A program made the translations under genes and the position numbers. Positions 14,386 to 24,569 of a stretch of 64,000 nucleotides of DNA are shown here, piece by piece (the first letter of the stretch is position 1; each line of letters starts with the position of its first letter). A model generated the notes under the pieces. That model was not told where the DNA came from. It was given only the letters and a program-made list of their open reading frames with translations, and ran no database searches. Origin of the DNA: Aphelenchoides besseyi (Eukaryota > Nematoda > Chromadorea > Rhabditida > Aphelenchoididae); NCBI GenBank assembly GCA_024699855.1, contig JAMPIQ010000001.1:8432001-8496000 (forward strand), given 5' to 3'.

Positions 14386-15760
14386 GAGGAATTCGAATCG
14401 ATTTTTTGAGTAACTTATACGTCTGTTCAATGATTTTCATAAACTTGTTTAATTGAAATACAATAACTCGACCGGCCAAGTACGTACTCATCATGAAGTC
14501 GTGCTCAACGATGAAGGGTGTTTTCTTCGAATGTAAAATGTTTCTGAAATTACAACACATTTGTTAGTTAGAGGCTAGAATACGGACCGTTTCATGACTT
14601 TGGCGTCGTGCAGACGTTGTTCCGAATTCAAATCCGCACTGGGTTTGTCAATCAGATAGACATCCGCTGGTTTGCCCAAGCAAATGATCAGAGCAACCCG
14701 TTGAAGTTTACCACTGGATAAATTTTGAACCTAAAACAAGAAAATACACAGAATATCGTTTAGCTGCAGACACCTGTAGATCAAGTAGTCGGTCGATTTG
14801 CAGGGGATTGAGTACGTCCGTTTTCAAAGTTGGATGACTGAACATTTCATAGATTCCATCGAGCAACAATTCACAAACAGTTTCCGGATATTTGGGCGAA
14901 ATCTTCTGTGGTTTATAGGAAATGTTCAGTTTGGGCACTTCGACTGATGCGTCGTCGGAAGCCAGTTTACCGGCCAGCATTTGAATCATCGTACTCTTTC
15001 CGGTCCCATTCTCGCCCAACATCACAACAATCTCCGAGTCCGTGAATGAGCCCTCACTGATTTCCAATTGAAAGTCTCCCAACGTTTTACGCATATTCGG
15101 ATAAGAATACATGTTGTTGCGTTCATTCGTTTTACGTTCCAGTTGATCTATGCCTTTAAATGAGAGGGAAATTCGCTGAAACTCCTTGCATAAAACCTCC
15201 GAAGACAAGCAATTGAACGAACCGGAATCGCATGTTTTCCAACGGAATGAATACTTCAAGAAGTGATTGATTCTCTCACGAACACCCGATGGCTGAGTAA
15301 CAACTCCGTAAGCTCCGGACACTCCGTACAAAATGCAAACAAAGTCGGAGAGATAGTCGAGGATAGCAAGATCATGCTCAACAACCATCACGTAGCTGAA
15401 CATCATAATCAACAAATCACGAAAACGACCAACTCCCTTGCTCGATGTACTGCACTCACGAATAGCTTTCGCGGCTTCTAAACGCTGTCGAACATCCAAA
15501 TAAGAAGGCTCGTCGAATAGATAGACATTAGCTTTGGATACAATGCACAATGCAATGGCAAAACGCTGCAATTTGCCGCCGGAAAGTTGATCGGGTTGAC
15601 GATCGAGTAAATGACGAAGTTCTAGAAAGCCAGATATACAACCAGTCACATGTTTCGACTTACCGCGCTGATCTATAACTTTTTTCAAGTTGTCACGAGC
15701 CGAGACCTTTGTCGATGCAAATCGAGCTCCAAAGGCCGGTTCTATCCCGCACCGATTTTT
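14378..15760 (-). pseudogene. degenerate or divergent ABCE1/RLI1 copy, N-terminus missing
   Basis: Clearly derived from ABCE1, the Fe-S twin-ATPase that recycles ribosomes, but altered. The N-terminal Fe-S domain and the NBD1 Walker A are not found. The remaining NBD1 has signature LSGGKLQR (normally LSGGELQR), Walker B VYLFDEPSYLDV with one Ser of the usual DEPSSYLD lost, and VVEHDLAILDYLSD. NBD2 keeps an intact Walker A (MLGENGTGKST), but its signature is LSSGKLQR and its Walker B reads [12 protein letters not shown], so the catalytic Glu is Lys and the D-loop is changed. The H-switch HDF survives. A 64-nt GTGAGT...TTCAG segment (about 15.42-15.48 kb) would shift frame if spliced and adds residues if retained. 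Splicing of other introns remains plausible. It could be transcribed; I favour a decaying paralogue. A functional ABCE1 should exist elsewhere. Confidence 0.75.
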
Positions 15761-17698
15761 CTGTTCTTGCACCCACACACTCGCCTCTATTCAAGATCCT
15801 TGGCACCAACACACCTCAGTTTTTTCCTTACATTGGTACTATTTTTGTTCCTATTTTCTGTTGGCTAATAAAACCCTCGTCTTTATAATCTTGGTTTTTG
15901 TTTTCGGCTGTCGAAGTTCGTCGACACCTTGTTCAAACAATCACTGACGGTCATTTCTTTTCCCTTGAACAGCCTGGAACACCGATTAGTTGAAGTGAGA
16001 AGTTGAAATTACTTTGGTAAACTGTCCACATATTGCACTTTTATTATCGTCTTAAATTTGTGCTCCAAAACTTTCATAAAGTACTTCTGAAGTTCTGAGC
16101 CGCGGAAGTAATTCAAAACTTCTATTCACTTGATGGTCTTCAGCAAAACCGTTTCTTCGCGAGTTGTTGAACGATCTTTTCCCGCGCAATTCCGCACTTT
16201 GCGCGATGTTCGATCAACCGATCGGTGCCATTTTTCGCATTTTGATGCAAAAATGGCTGACGACAATCAAGCATTAAAATTTTTTGGGCGGCGAAAAAAG
16301 AAGTGGCAATCACGGTAAGTATAAAAGGTTTAGTTTAGTAAATCATTCTTTTAGGACGCGGCACACCGCGACCTTTGCAAACTGAACCTGATCGCATATC
16401 GCGATGGATTGATTGAAGCAAGCACGCAGGTTGGAAAACAACCATCTTTGAAGGACATGAGTCGAGTCAACGAATGGTCAATTCTAGTGGCTGACACTGG
16501 CGCTCGTCATCAGTAAGAAGCAGCAAGTCAGACGTAATCATCGAGTAAAACCTTGAGTCGTCGGGCTTATGAAATTGGCCAGTTAAATGATCGTTTTTTC
16601 GCAAACGGTTTTTTTCAATCAGTTTTCATACTCCGTGCCATTGATCTAGCTTTGGAATTTATGCAAAGATCAAAACGATCTGTCGACACTTTTTGCGCAT
16701 TCGTTCAATCTTTTTTTTGATAAAATGTCGGACAATTTTCGTGCATTACAAGAGAAACAGTCATTGAAGCAAAACGCTTGAGCTGTTGATGCGAAACTAA
16801 TGAAAGTCGTGGTTTTTGTTTGAATTGTTGATAATGAAAGCTTCAAACTTGTGGTTGAAACGATCAACTGACCAGCGCGGATTATTGACCACGACTTTCT
16901 GGACACGTTTGTGGCCAAAGTGCCTAAAGTTGCTGTCTAACACTTGGCATTACATTTATCATGTAAATGAGCCTCTAATCACTACTAAGTAGTCATTCAA
17001 ATCGTGAGATGTAAAAGAAAACGTTTGCTAAGCGTATGATAAACGTCCGATTCTCAAGATCGACATCGTTTTCTTTGACTATGATGTTCCACGTAAACCA
17101 GTAGAATGAATGCTACGAGCAGATGGAGAAGCCTGATTTGTTGCTGGCTTTCGGTTTTACGCTAACTGTTTTGAGTGGATTTTATTTTGTCCACTTTGCG
17201 TCGATGCGAAGGATGCTGATTGTTGTTGTAAACATCGAGAAGACGCGTGACAATAACTTGGGAACGGTCAATGTCGACACAAAGTGCAGTGAAGTCACAA
17301 GGACATTAAGAATCTAAAAGATGCTGTTGTGTATCAGATTGTTTGCTTTTGATTGTCTCGTAACAATTGCATATTTTATTGGACAGAAAATGTCATCTAC
17401 AGTGCAAGAAATAAAACCCATTGCTCCTAATTACGGAACTATTTCACAGAAGTTATTGTTTACGTTGCAGCTCGGCATCCTTACTTTCAGGTTGTTAATG
17501 GTAATCTAAAATGCACGGAATCAATTAGTTATTCGTACACTGTTTTTGAAAACAGCTCGAACGGGTTATTGACACTTAATTTCGATTAATGTTCTAACGA
17601 TAAATATCTTTCTTTAACATAAACTTTATCGATCTATTAAGCCGCAGAAAACTTGTTCGACATTACAGTATTTTGAAGGATTAACAAAACAATTTATC
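15761..17698. other. about 1.9 kb without a confident gene
   Basis: Contains a possible small spliced frame on the plus strand (16250-16318, donor at 16316, acceptor at about 16355), where the downstream piece reads DAAHRDLCKLNLIAYRDG and stays open to about 16516. The phases do not join to the upstream ATG, so no gene is called. Hydrophobic open frames at 17.12-17.51 kb (+) lack recognisable features. On the minus strand at 15.9 kb a weak remnant may belong to the ABCE1-like copy. Confidence 0.3.
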
Positions 17699-18946
17699 TT
17701 ATCGCGTGTACCGTCTTTGAGGTTTTCGATTCTCAAACGAGGTTTTCCAGTTGGTTCGCAGAACGTTGAAGTGCGTAATTGATTCATGCGAGTGTTCTAA
17801 AATGGTCGTCTTTTGCACGTTGAATATTCGTCTTTTTTGTCGTAAGCAGTTAAGAGGTAGCAGACGACCGAGATCTCTAAGCACCAAACGTCTCAGCGGT
17901 TTGTAGTTGAGAAGTATGATACCAATGAAAACGTATCCGTAAATATCGAAACATAAAGTTAAAAGCTAAAATAGTATCAATCTTCTTGGGTCCAAAAGAG
18001 CAATTTGACCTGTACAAGCGCAAATTGAAGCCAATCATCAATACCGTATTGCTTCAACTGATAATTGTGATACAGAATCATTCCCATACACTGAAAAAAG
18101 CCGAGCATTTCGATTGTTGCCGGAGGAACCAAAACACGAAGCATCACAACGTTTTCATTGGCTTGGTATCGAAGACTCAGTTGTTCCAGACCTCGATATT
18201 CCTTCAGAATATGACAATTCTTGCGGTACAAGATGTAAAGTTGCTAAACAAATGACTACGATGTTATCTTTACTATTGCTTACCACAGTACCAAATAACA
18301 CTCCCGAACCGCAGAAGATCAATGCCCATTCGGAGAATCCGGGATGAGATTCGATCATGAATGGAAAGCGAACAACCGCAACGTTTGTTTCATTCTTCAA
18401 CAAATCCATATCGTAAACAATCATACAGACAGCAACACTGATGCCGAACACAAACTAAAATCCGAGTGTAATTTTGAAAACAACACATAAACATACAGAA
18501 CTAATCAAACATGAAATGCTCAGCCATGGTATCCGAACTTTTTCATAAGTTTTACGAAAAAGTGTTGCATGAAGACGTTCAATGAAGATGTGAAAATAGA
18601 AAGTTCCGAATACTGCGCCGCTCGAATACTGTAAGATCGCAACAATTCCCATCAACAACAGGAAATGTTGACCTCGTTGTTGAGATACGTTCGACATCAT
18701 TAGATGACTTGAACTGCAAATTGCAATACTAAACGGAAGAGTACACTAAAACAAGAAACATACGATGAACACAATAAGAACACCTACCAAGAGAATACGA
18801 AGATTAACGTGAATTGAAGTACGTGGCGCAATTTTTCGAATGTAATAAACCGTGAGCAAGTAGTAAGGGAAATTCATGGCCATTTGAGTAGTTCGAATCC
18901 ATCGCAACGTCACCGACTGATCGAACATATTCGAAGTTGAGTTCAT
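17699..18946 (-). CDS. nematode serpentine chemoreceptor (Sra/Srab/Sre superfamily)
   Basis: Seven-transmembrane chemosensory receptor of a nematode-specific superfamily. From the minus strand: N-terminal MNSTSNMFDQ, TM1 (AMNFPYYLLTVYYI), the post-TM1 SIHVNLRILLVG motif, then SSGAVFGTFYFHIFIERLHA with the ER(x)2AT element, Cys-rich TM4, an extracellular loop, TM5 (WALIFCGSGVLFGTVV), the LSLRYQANENV motif typical of the group, TM6, and TM7 (YGYVFIGIILLNYKPLRR) followed by a basic tail. Six or so exons with short introns. An open frame continues upstream to about 19.07 kb without an ATG, so the true start may lie further out; I used the first in-frame ATG before TM1. Ligand and expression cannot be inferred. 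This gene is the best single indicator that the DNA is nematode. Confidence 0.8.
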
Positions 18947-19538
18947 CAAGATAATCACAGTTGGATCTAACGTTTCTATTTGATGTAAGATTTGCGGTAA
19001 CGGACACAGTCCCGTGTATTTTAGATTTAACTTGATTTTCTGACGTTCACCATACAAATTCAAAGCGCCACTACAATTTCTTGTCTGATCAACATGACAT
19101 CAAACGAAAGTTCAAATGTGAAGGCCGACGGAGTAAAGGTACAAAACTTCTTATCCATCTGATACAAAACGTTTGACAAAAATAAGGCGGTTTCATAAAA
19201 CAATCAACGGATTCCATTTTGTTGGGCATTCAAAATACATCATTTTTATTAACGTATTTCACTTGTGAGCTCTAGAGTCCTTGAATTACCGAACTTGATC
19301 ACTTGTCTTCTCGTTGTCCTTTATCATTATTTCTATTCAAAATGGGTGGAAAACTAATCAGTTGTTTTTAGTCTATCGATTACAAGGACTCGGTATTTGA
19401 CTTCAAATGAAAGGGTGTATGTTTTTATTCTTTGGTATGTAAGATGGATTAAAATAAAAAGCGAGAAGATGTTTCGGGCTTCAGATACCCGCATTCACAA
19501 ACGACAACCACTCAAGAATTGTCGTTTGATGGTTATCG
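18947..19538. other. intergenic, no gene seen
   Basis: Holds the 5' region of the chemoreceptor and the 3' UTR of the C1orf21-like gene, both on the minus strand. AT-rich, with no repeat or RNA gene noticed. Confidence 0.4.
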
Positions 19539-19985
19539 TTACCGTTCCGATTCGGAATCACTGAGATCGCAATGCCCCTGAATAAAAAGTTTATTGTTAT
19601 CAAAGTCTTTTGTTTACTTGTGCAATCTTTTCGTCCAACATTCGAAAAAACTCCGTTTGACTGTTGCTTCCAATCTGACTGCAAATTCAATATTTACGAC
19701 AAATTTGGAATTTCTTTTACCTAAGTGGTTTTGATGCAACGGGTGCTGATGAAAGACTGAAAAACGTCGTGATATACTTCTTCGTTAGCAAACCAACCCA
19801 TTTTCTATCAAGACTTTTGTCGGTGTGTCACGGCGATTCAACGCCAAATGCCCGTTGCGATTGTTTATTGGAGTCTCAGCTCCACCGTTCGTGTTTCGTC
19901 GTTCGGTTGAGATTCGTCCAAGAGAGCTCTGATAAACGTCGTGTTTCGAATCACAATCCCTTCGTCGACTCAAGTGACAGCCCAT
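19539..19985 (-). CDS. small MGC-lipidation protein, C1orf21-like
   Basis: Four short exons join in frame to a protein of about 107 aa. Exon 1 runs from ATG at 19985 and starts MGCHLSRRRD, a classic N-myristoylation plus adjacent palmitoylation motif. It ends ...VLIEN before a GTTGGT donor. The following exons give LSSAPVASKPLS, then QIGSNSQTEFFRMLDEKIAQ, and finally GHCDLSDSESER before TAA. The text EFFRMLDEKI followed by an acidic Ser-rich tail, together with an MGC start, matches human C1orf21, an uncharacterised membrane-associated protein of similar size. I recalled that protein from knowledge, not from a search. The function is unknown; a role at the inner face of the plasma membrane is inferred from the lipidation motif. 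The open reading is broken by introns, so simple ORF scans miss it. Confidence 0.72.
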
Positions 19986-20312
19986 TCCAATTACTCATGC
20001 CGACAAACGCGACGTCAGCAATTCGAATACGAATACCTACGAGACGTGTTGACTACTCTTGAACTGGTGAACTGAACTTGGAATACAAACTGAAAATTTG
20101 AACGTTCAAATCACTGGATTGACAAATAGAGCTTGTGAGATTGTCACGTGTAAAGTGCATACAAACAAGTTGAAGCAGTAAAACGCACTCAATTTGACGC
20201 GCAAATGGAACAAAAAACAAAAATGTTGTTTTACGAGCTTTAAACTAAAAACGGCCATTGAAAAGAAAACACGTGACGGGGTCGATTACGTTGTTCCGCT
20301 TAGTGGGCGAGA
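19986..20312. other. intergenic, no gene seen
   Basis: 5' flank of the C1orf21-like gene. No coding or RNA feature was recognised. Confidence 0.4.
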
Positions 20313-20525
20313 TTAATCGCGATCAAATCCGAGAACCTGATGAATGGTTCTCGTTCGCCAAAGTCCAATAGAGCGGTCGTCTGACGAACCGAATCCGTTG
20401 GCCCAAGACAAAACAACCGTCGATATGCCGTCGAAGATCACGAGTTTGCGCTGATCATAAACGGTGGGGAACGTGCAGAGCGTAAGAACAAACAAGAACG
20501 CCAAACAGTTCGCAACACTCCTCAT
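20313..20525 (-). CDS. putative secreted peptide precursor, 70 aa
   Basis: Single-exon frame with ATG at 20525 and stop at 20313. The first 20 or so residues (MRSVANCLAFLFVLTLCTFP) form a textbook signal peptide. The remainder has no cysteine and reads like a processed precursor: a basic QRK site, an aromatic WANGFG segment, and a C-terminal TIHQVLGFDRD. I do not recognise a named neuropeptide family. It stands alone in a gene-poor interval with the next genes on the same strand. It could be a chance frame with a hydrophobic start; expression data would decide. Confidence is moderate because the signal peptide is strong but homology is unseen. Confidence 0.42.
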   Translation of the reverse strand: MRSVANCLAFLFVLTLCTFPTVYDQRKLVIFDGISTVVLSWANGFGSSDDRSIGLWRTRTIHQVLGFDRD

Positions 20526-22224
20526 TTTGTGTTGACATTTGGTTATAACTCACGATATTAAACGTGTGAAACGGAAACAACTTTCAAGCACTTTATTCAG
20601 TTGAAAGTGAAAGCAAACGATACCACCGACTTGTTCAAATGTTTAGTTTGCTTGTGGGAACAATTCCAAAGCAAGTTTCGATATCACACGCACAAAAACA
20701 AAGATAACTCAAAACGTTTGCATCACGCGTTAAGTAGCAGCAACATTGGTTGTGATGTCAAATTGAACAGACTGAACGAACGTGCCAACTGCCAGAACGG
20801 CAATAGTCGAAGTTAGAACAACAGGTGACTTTTAAAATTCGCTCCAATTTAATAAGACTCCCGGGTTAACACGTTATTTTCGGGTTAGAACTGTTCATGA
20901 AATTAACTTGTTAACAAAGAAGTTCCTGCCAACCTCAGCTCCGGAATCTCCAATTACGCTATTGACCTCCGCACATAAAATGTCTGCAAACGTTTGGATG
21001 CGTTTGATAAGAAGAAAAGCAGTTCGTTTGGGTTTTGCGTTCGTACACTTTCGCTCGTGGCAGCACGTCATTCCAACATAATACAAACAGAGATCTTAAG
21101 ATAATTAGGTGAGGAATAACGAAGTTTTCAGTCGACTGACGACTTGAAGCTCCACGGACGGTTGTGGTAGATTCCTTCGAACGGACAACAAACTCACCGG
21201 AGCCCAAGGCAATTCGGCAGATCGATGAGGGCGATTAATTACAATTTGTCTTCAGGCAATCAACTCGAAGTTTTACGACTCAATGGAAAGGGCAAAGTTT
21301 AACGAGCAGAAGCGGTCGAACCGACTTTTGCGGTTCGTTCGCCTTCGTTGGTTTCGTCCACATTCGACCACTCTAATTGGCCACAAATTGCGTTTTGAAG
21401 GCAAATGCCGCGGTGGAAACTAAAAAACGGTTTTCAATTTGCTGCGCTTCTTTTTCCGTTTCGTATTTTCGAACCAAAAAACCTTCGATCTAATTCCCGG
21501 TGGTTCATAATTCTGGGCTTCGAACCTGAAGACAAAAGAGCTCGACATCAACGCACGAAACAGCAACCAAAGGTCGTGGCACATGAACGTTTGGTTAAGG
21601 ATTCTGAGAAACCGAACACTCTTTCGGCACGTAAAAACAATCGAAAGTAGCGCCATTCTGCGAATTTTCGGCAAATGAGTTGATTTGCAAGTCCGCAAAT
21701 TTGACAACAAGCCAAATGAAGAAACGACAAGATTTGGAGATTGGCCAAAGACGACGGACAAACTGAATGGCTATTGGGGTTCCAATGACTGCAAAGAAAT
21801 TCGCGCACATTCATTTCAACTGAATGGAAACTCTCGGATTGGACTTGTAGAGAGTGTGGCCGCTCATTTCGCTCCAACGACCCGCCGCTTCACGGGCATC
21901 AAATTCACTTGTCTTCGTCGTCTGTCTTACTCATCCCACGAATTCGGACTTCTTCTCGTTGTCTTTTCGTTTTAACATCTTTTGTCGCCGTTCCGAATTT
22001 CACAGTTGCATTTCGTTATCGCAATTCAAGTAAACGGGCAGATTCAATCTTCAAACCAACGTTTTCTCAAATGTTTGCTTTTGATTTCGTTTCGAATGTA
22101 TTGTTCGTTTTCTCTGCTATTCACTGGTTTTGCTTCTAGTTGTCACAATGATAAAGACAAAAACATGAACAACCACAAAGTCAACTGACCGGACGTTTTA
22201 TTCCGGTTAACACAAAATAAGAAA
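20526..22224. other. 1.7 kb with no recognised gene
   Basis: Several overlapping open frames on both strands at 21.4-21.98 kb reflect low stop density. They show no domain, splice structure or agreement between strands. No repeats or RNA genes were noticed. Confidence 0.4.
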
Positions 22225-23975
22225 TCAAAATCGTTGGATTCTCCGTGAACTGCTCACATCCCGTCTTCTAATTGGTGGCATTCCTTGGAAGAAACGTTCG
22301 AATCCATCGCCAATTCCCGCTTCCACACTTCTTGCCGGACCAGTCAACATTCCCATGGTCGATGATGAAGCAGGATGTTGATTAGAGAGGGCTTGTTGAT
22401 ACAATTGTTGCTGTTGTTTTATGAACTGCTGTTGAAGTTGTTGTTGTTGACGCTGCCATTCCTGTTGAAGTCTTTGCTGTTGTAATGTTTCCATACTGAC
22501 GGGCGCAGTTTGTGGCATTGCGGCAACTTGAGGAAGCGAATACGAGGAGTCGATAGAAAACTGCCGATTCGGTGAACTACTCAACAAAGTTGGCGGCGTG
22601 GAACCCTGACAAGCACACAAACACTGACCATTCAAAACAACACCTAAAGATTATGTAAATAATTAGAACTGAACCGTAAAACTGTTAACCTTGACTTATG
22701 CTCATGGCACTACCACTGTTTTCTGCGTCATCAGAAGCAGTCGAACGAATCGGATCGGACGTTTCTTTGCTGCTCCCTTAGAGAAAAATACGAGAAAACT
22801 GAAGACTAAAACTAACCGCTATGAGTACCACCATTGGAGGAGGTCTTGCGAGGTGGAGCTGCGGCATACGCTCGAAAACCATTCGACTGGCCACTGTTTT
22901 CCTTTGCATCACCACTCAAATCAACGATTGCTGAGTAGAGTTGAGCCAACGGAGATGAACGTGCACATTCGAGAACAGCTTTTTTAACACGAGATTCAAA
23001 GGCTTCACGGGCATTGCAAATACAAGATCGGACTCGCTGACTGTTTCCACCGCGACAGCGACGTTGGGCCCGAACACCTTGAATACAAGTTCGAAGCGTA
23101 CGGTCTCGATTTTTGAGCATTTGACGAAATTGAGAGTCGCGATCAAGAAAGTGTCGATAACAAGTGAGTTGTTCAGTTTCGAAAAGACACGAACTATTCA
23201 AATTGTTACTAAAATCTTAATGTAGACATTTAAACGTCTGTTTGTTACATTAAAGTTTGCGCTGAATCGACTACACGCGAAATCCCTCCACCGAACAATC
23301 GCATTCCCACTCCCTTGACCAGACACGCATCTTGTGGATCAAGAGTCGGCTTTTCAACTGTTTCCTGAAGTTCCCATAAACGGTCAGCAAATTCAGTTCC
23401 ATAAATAGCACGAGCATAAATTGCATCTTCTTAATTATAAAGAAGTTGATGTTTGTTGTTAATCTCCGCTTACCGTCAATCAATAGGGAACTGGCATCGG
23501 GAATTGTAGGCTCAGAGCCGTGAAAACATTGTTCCAATTGAGCTCGATAACGTTCGGCAGCATCAAAGAAGTCGTCATTTGCTTAAACCAGTAATTGAAA
23601 GTTTGAAGACGTTTTACTTACGAACGTTGTTTCCGTTGAAGGGCGATCGAACCGCTCTCACGCTTTTCAAATAACAATCGTCGAAAACCACACGCTCTTG
23701 AATGCACCTGAAAGGACCGTTAGTTGATTGAGTGCGAGTTCAGTTTACGGTGTTTGTGAGAAACAGTTTCGAAAGGCTAGTGATTTGACGTCCTGAATTT
23801 GTCTTTCAAACTCCTCGACGATAATTGCACATTGTTGTGTTTGATCAGAACACGGAGTTTCCACGGCGGACAATTCGATCTGAAATCGGCAAGCAAATTG
23901 GATAATCGTAAACTGTAAACGCACTATTTGGCATAAAACAATCGATCCAATTAGCAATTGACGGTTGATGAACAT
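22225..23975 (-). CDS. secreted Cys-rich protein with Gln-rich C-terminus
   Basis: Six to eight short exons on the minus strand. The first encodes a signal peptide (MFINRQLLIGSIVLCQI), joined across a 45-nt intron to an extracellular region with regularly spaced cysteines (TPCSDQTQQC, FRNCF, CIQERVVFDDC, EQCFHG, SSCLFETEQLTCYRHFLD, TCIQG, RCRG, CICNAREAFE). The last exon adds CLCACQG and a long Gln-rich stretch (multiple Q runs at about 22.39-22.50 kb) before an Arg-rich end. The paired-cysteine helical look suggests a nematode secreted disulphide domain, but I cannot name the family. Function is unknown; a cuticle, gut or extracellular scaffold role would be guesswork. The exon order was checked at each GT/AG junction, but one or two internal boundaries around 23.2-23.6 kb are uncertain. 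Confidence 0.65.
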
Positions 23976-24569
23976 TTTACTTAGCAATCAACGAGCAATA
24001 AACAACTGGAGATCTTTAGTTCGTTTACATGAACAGCCAAAGGGCATAGAAACGCCCGAATTGGTGATACTTCGAAATATGAAGCAGTAGGTGAAGAGAG
24101 AGCGCGCAAAGGTGTGAATTTAGATTTCTCGGATTTCCTTCGATCGTCTACCGTCGAGGCGAGTAAATAGAATTTGGATTGAGTGGAAGAGGAGAAACAA
24201 GTTGCGGCATGTTTGCGCTGACGCACGTTGCCGCGTCTTTAGATACTCCAAATTTACACAATTGCAAACATCTTTCTTATGATTCTTACCGTCGATGCAC
24301 CTCGATGCTCGTCGACGAGAAGACCACTCGTCTGCCAAATCGAGCACTTGAGTACATAAAGCAGTTTTGAGCATAAACTTTACCGTGACTCATTACTTTT
24401 GTTAGTGGATGAGTAGGTAGTCGAATTGTGAGAAAAACGAGTTTCGAAGGTCATCCATTTCCGATTATGATTCAAAGATGTTTTCTAAGTTTGTAAAGAA
24501 ATTGAATTTAATAGTAAACAACAAAATAACAATCTAATATGTTATCGAGTAAAAACTGATAATAAACAA
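23976..24569. other. intergenic, no gene seen
   Basis: Lies between two minus-strand genes: promoter of the Cys-rich gene on the left and 3' UTR of the PNPase gene on the right. An AT-rich stretch at 24.48-24.57 kb probably carries polyadenylation signals (aataaac). Confidence 0.4.

Noticed and set aside
16250..16516. Possible two-exon small gene starting MADDNQALKFF
   Set aside because: The attractive downstream frame (DAAHRDLCKLN...) needs phase 0, but the ATG exon ends in phase 2. The joined frame stops after about nine residues, so no gene was called.
17123..17509. Two hydrophobic plus-strand frames
   Set aside because: They do not join in frame, carry no family motif, and lie next to a chemoreceptor on the other strand.
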